Origin: Portulaca oleracea
Taxonomy: Eukaryota > Streptophyta > Magnoliopsida > Caryophyllales > Portulacaceae
Assembly (NCBI GenBank): GCA_029582165.1
Contig: CM055868.1
Span: 23,373,891 to 23,437,890, forward strand
Reading direction: 5' to 3'
Length of the DNA: 64,000 nt
Positions 62,403-64,000 of this stretch are shown piece after piece. The notes beneath the pieces are model-generated. The model had not been told where the DNA came from and ran no database searches. It was given only the letters and a program-made list of their open reading frames with translations. The translations under genes and the position numbers were made by a program. How positions within the stretch are numbered: position 1 is the first letter of the stretch; the number at the start of each line of letters is the position of its first letter.

Positions 62403-64000
62403 TGTGATGTTATAAATTTGAGATAAATTATGATAGATGAAGTTGTTTAAGACTGGATATAGTTATGGGTTTCGTCCGGGCAAGTTTATGAGACAAGTTT
62501 ATGCCGATAGAATGTTTGTTTTATTTTATTAATTCATCAATCGTTATATGATATGTTAGATGGCTGACTCCGAAATGCAAAGCCCTTAGGTAATGTTAAT
62601 GAAATCGGAGGACTGTGTTTCCTCGCACATTATGGAGTTAATGGAGGCTTGTCGTACGCTGAGAGAGAATATGAACGATGTATAACTGGATCAAAGACTA
62701 GGGTTTTGATCAATTACACATCAAGATAAGACGTGTAACCAATCTTAGAAAAGGGAAGGATCACGTGAAAGCTAGTGTATGGGGATGGAATTGACGTGAA
62801 AGGCTAGAATAGGGTGAGGGTCACGAAAGATAACTTTAGGGTTTGATAGGGATAACAAGATAGTAACCGGGATAGTCAAGAGAATCAAACGTGATACACA
62901 GACACCACAAGTTGAATCCCTAGGGCTTCTTGTTCTGCCACCTAGTTACAGAAACACCTTCTAGGTTTAGGAACAAGCTCTACCTCACCACTTGAATAGC
63001 CAATTCAAGATACAATAGTAGAAAAGAAAGAGAAGACTCTCACATGAGCAAAGCTCGTTTTGAACATCATTATAATCGAAAACTATGTATCTAGACTGAT
63101 TACAAACCTCCCTATTTATACTAAACTAAGTCCTAATCCTACTATGACTCTTAACTTGACGCCTAAGAAACCATCTCCTCCTAGGAATTGGTTTCCTAAT
63201 CCTAAGGGGATTAGTTACAACAATATGAATCCTTCTAGGACTTGGCTTTCCTAATCCTTATCTAGGATTCCCTAAATTTGGTGCCAAAGCCCACACTAGA
63301 ACCTTTTACAATCTTCTAGATCCTTCTAAACTATTATAGATTCTTCTTGGAAAACACCATAATAAACTTGGTATCACACACAACTAATAATAATAATATT
63401 ACAATAATAAACTTGCTACTAAAGAGGAAAACACTAAAAATGTGAACTTCAACTTGAAATGGTCAAAACTGTGAAATTCATCTTGGAAATGCCAAAACTG
63501 TGAAATTCATCTTGGACTTATACTTGGGCCTCCTTGGACGTGGACTTGGGCCCTCTAGGATGTTTGGACGTCCTCTTAGAATAAGGATCACATAATATGG
63601 ATTGGACGTTAGGCCTCTTTGATGGATCCTTCTTCTATGCCCCCCTCCACTTCCTTGTACACAAGTTGGACCTCTTTAGTTGGGCTTGGCGTGGATGGTC
63701 CTCCATTATCTCCATGAATCTTGGGTCTCCAAAGGTGAGTTTAAGGCTATGTGAAGCTCCATCTCCTTCCATGAACCTAGGGTCCCCAAAGGTGAGACCA
63801 AGGCTAGGCAGATCTCCAGAAATGAACTCTCAATATCACGATCCGGTGAGGAGGGCTCACTGTTTGTTAGCGATTCTACCGCACGCGCATCTCTGGACTT
63901 GGTTCTGGCACAAGTACCATGATGTTTATCTATACTTTCGAGCAAGGCGCCCACGAAGAACGATTTCAGATTTTAGGAGCATGGTCCGTGGTGACCCTTG
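62403..64000. other. Host continuation and unresolved repeat-like sequence, no gene
   Basis: The first 280 bp or so continue the host sequence interrupted by E. From about 62690 the character changes. A minus-strand-like LTR texture (CCTATTTATACTAAAC at about 63112, CCTAATCC repeats at 63130-63270) suggests another retrotransposon on the minus strand running off the window, but no LTR pair, PBS or domain is visible. CCTAGGGTCCCCAAAGGTGAG is repeated in diverged form at about 63719 and 63777. The last bases (GGTCCGTGGTGACC) repeat the palindrome word seen at 12126-12238. Confidence 0.3.

Noticed and set aside
63060..63254. 64-codon open frame near the right end
   Set aside because: Asn/Thr/Pro-rich translation of repeated CCTAATCC text in LTR-like sequence; no domain.

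Overview
The window is a slab of plant (angiosperm) nuclear DNA built almost entirely from transposable elements nested inside one another. There is no bacterial-style gene organisation, no rRNA or tRNA gene, and no clearly functional host gene. The plant origin is shown by tRNA-iMet, tRNA-Asp and Tat-type primer binding sites, plant Ty3/gypsy lineages (CRM-like chromovirus, Tat with two RNase H domains, Athila-like), a FAR1/MULE-type SWIM domain, a plant LINE with zf-RVT and RNase H modules, a Stowaway-like MITE and a Mutator element carrying a gene fragment. The species cannot be named from the sequence. Several young CRM-like copies suggest pericentromeric or other repeat-rich heterochromatin, but do not prove it.

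Layout: (1) 1-8734, a minus-strand Athila-like element (tail, gag remnants, tRNA-Asp PBS, one LTR). A gag-only non-autonomous LTR element, A (4027-7383, TSD CTACC), has split its LTR. (2) 8735-10523, the 3' end of a decayed LINE. (3) 11272-11946, a FAR1-like C-terminal fragment. (4) 12000-12858, an LTR plus tRNA-Met-like PBS of an unidentified element. Its presumed interior is interrupted by CRM-like element B (13804-19826, minus strand, TSD CTAGG). (5) 21283-22511, a Mutator-type element with a 9-bp TSD and a captured gene fragment. (6) CRM-like element C (22669-28679, TSD GGGGG), then a Stowaway-like MITE (28794-29068). (7) Long non-coding host sequence that reads continuously across the insertion sites of D and E. 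(8) Tat element D (31634-55663, TSD GTGTG), about 24 kb including minus-strand CRM-like element F (47111-53864, TSD GTGAC). (9) CRM-like element E (56156-62397, TSD AGTGA), structurally intact with one uninterrupted 1489-codon polyprotein. (10) 62403-64000, more host or unresolved repeat sequence.

How the parts relate: B, C and E are one family. E is the only copy with an open polyprotein, so it or a sibling could mobilise the others. A keeps only a shortened gag and resembles this family at its 3' end, so it is probably a parasite of it. D has a broken pol but carries, antisense between integrase and 3' LTR, two gene units whose GT-AG introns (five in all) can be placed to the base and mostly join open frames in phase.

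Most unusual: element D carries (i) an array of eight stem-loops that share a loop core (ACGG-GAAA) while their stems differ in sequence and remain self-complementary, and (ii) about twenty dispersed copies of the imperfect palindrome AACCCAGACGGGTTT, mostly in its non-coding parts. With the antisense gene pair, these look like a retrotransposon-borne cis/trans system. That interpretation is inference.
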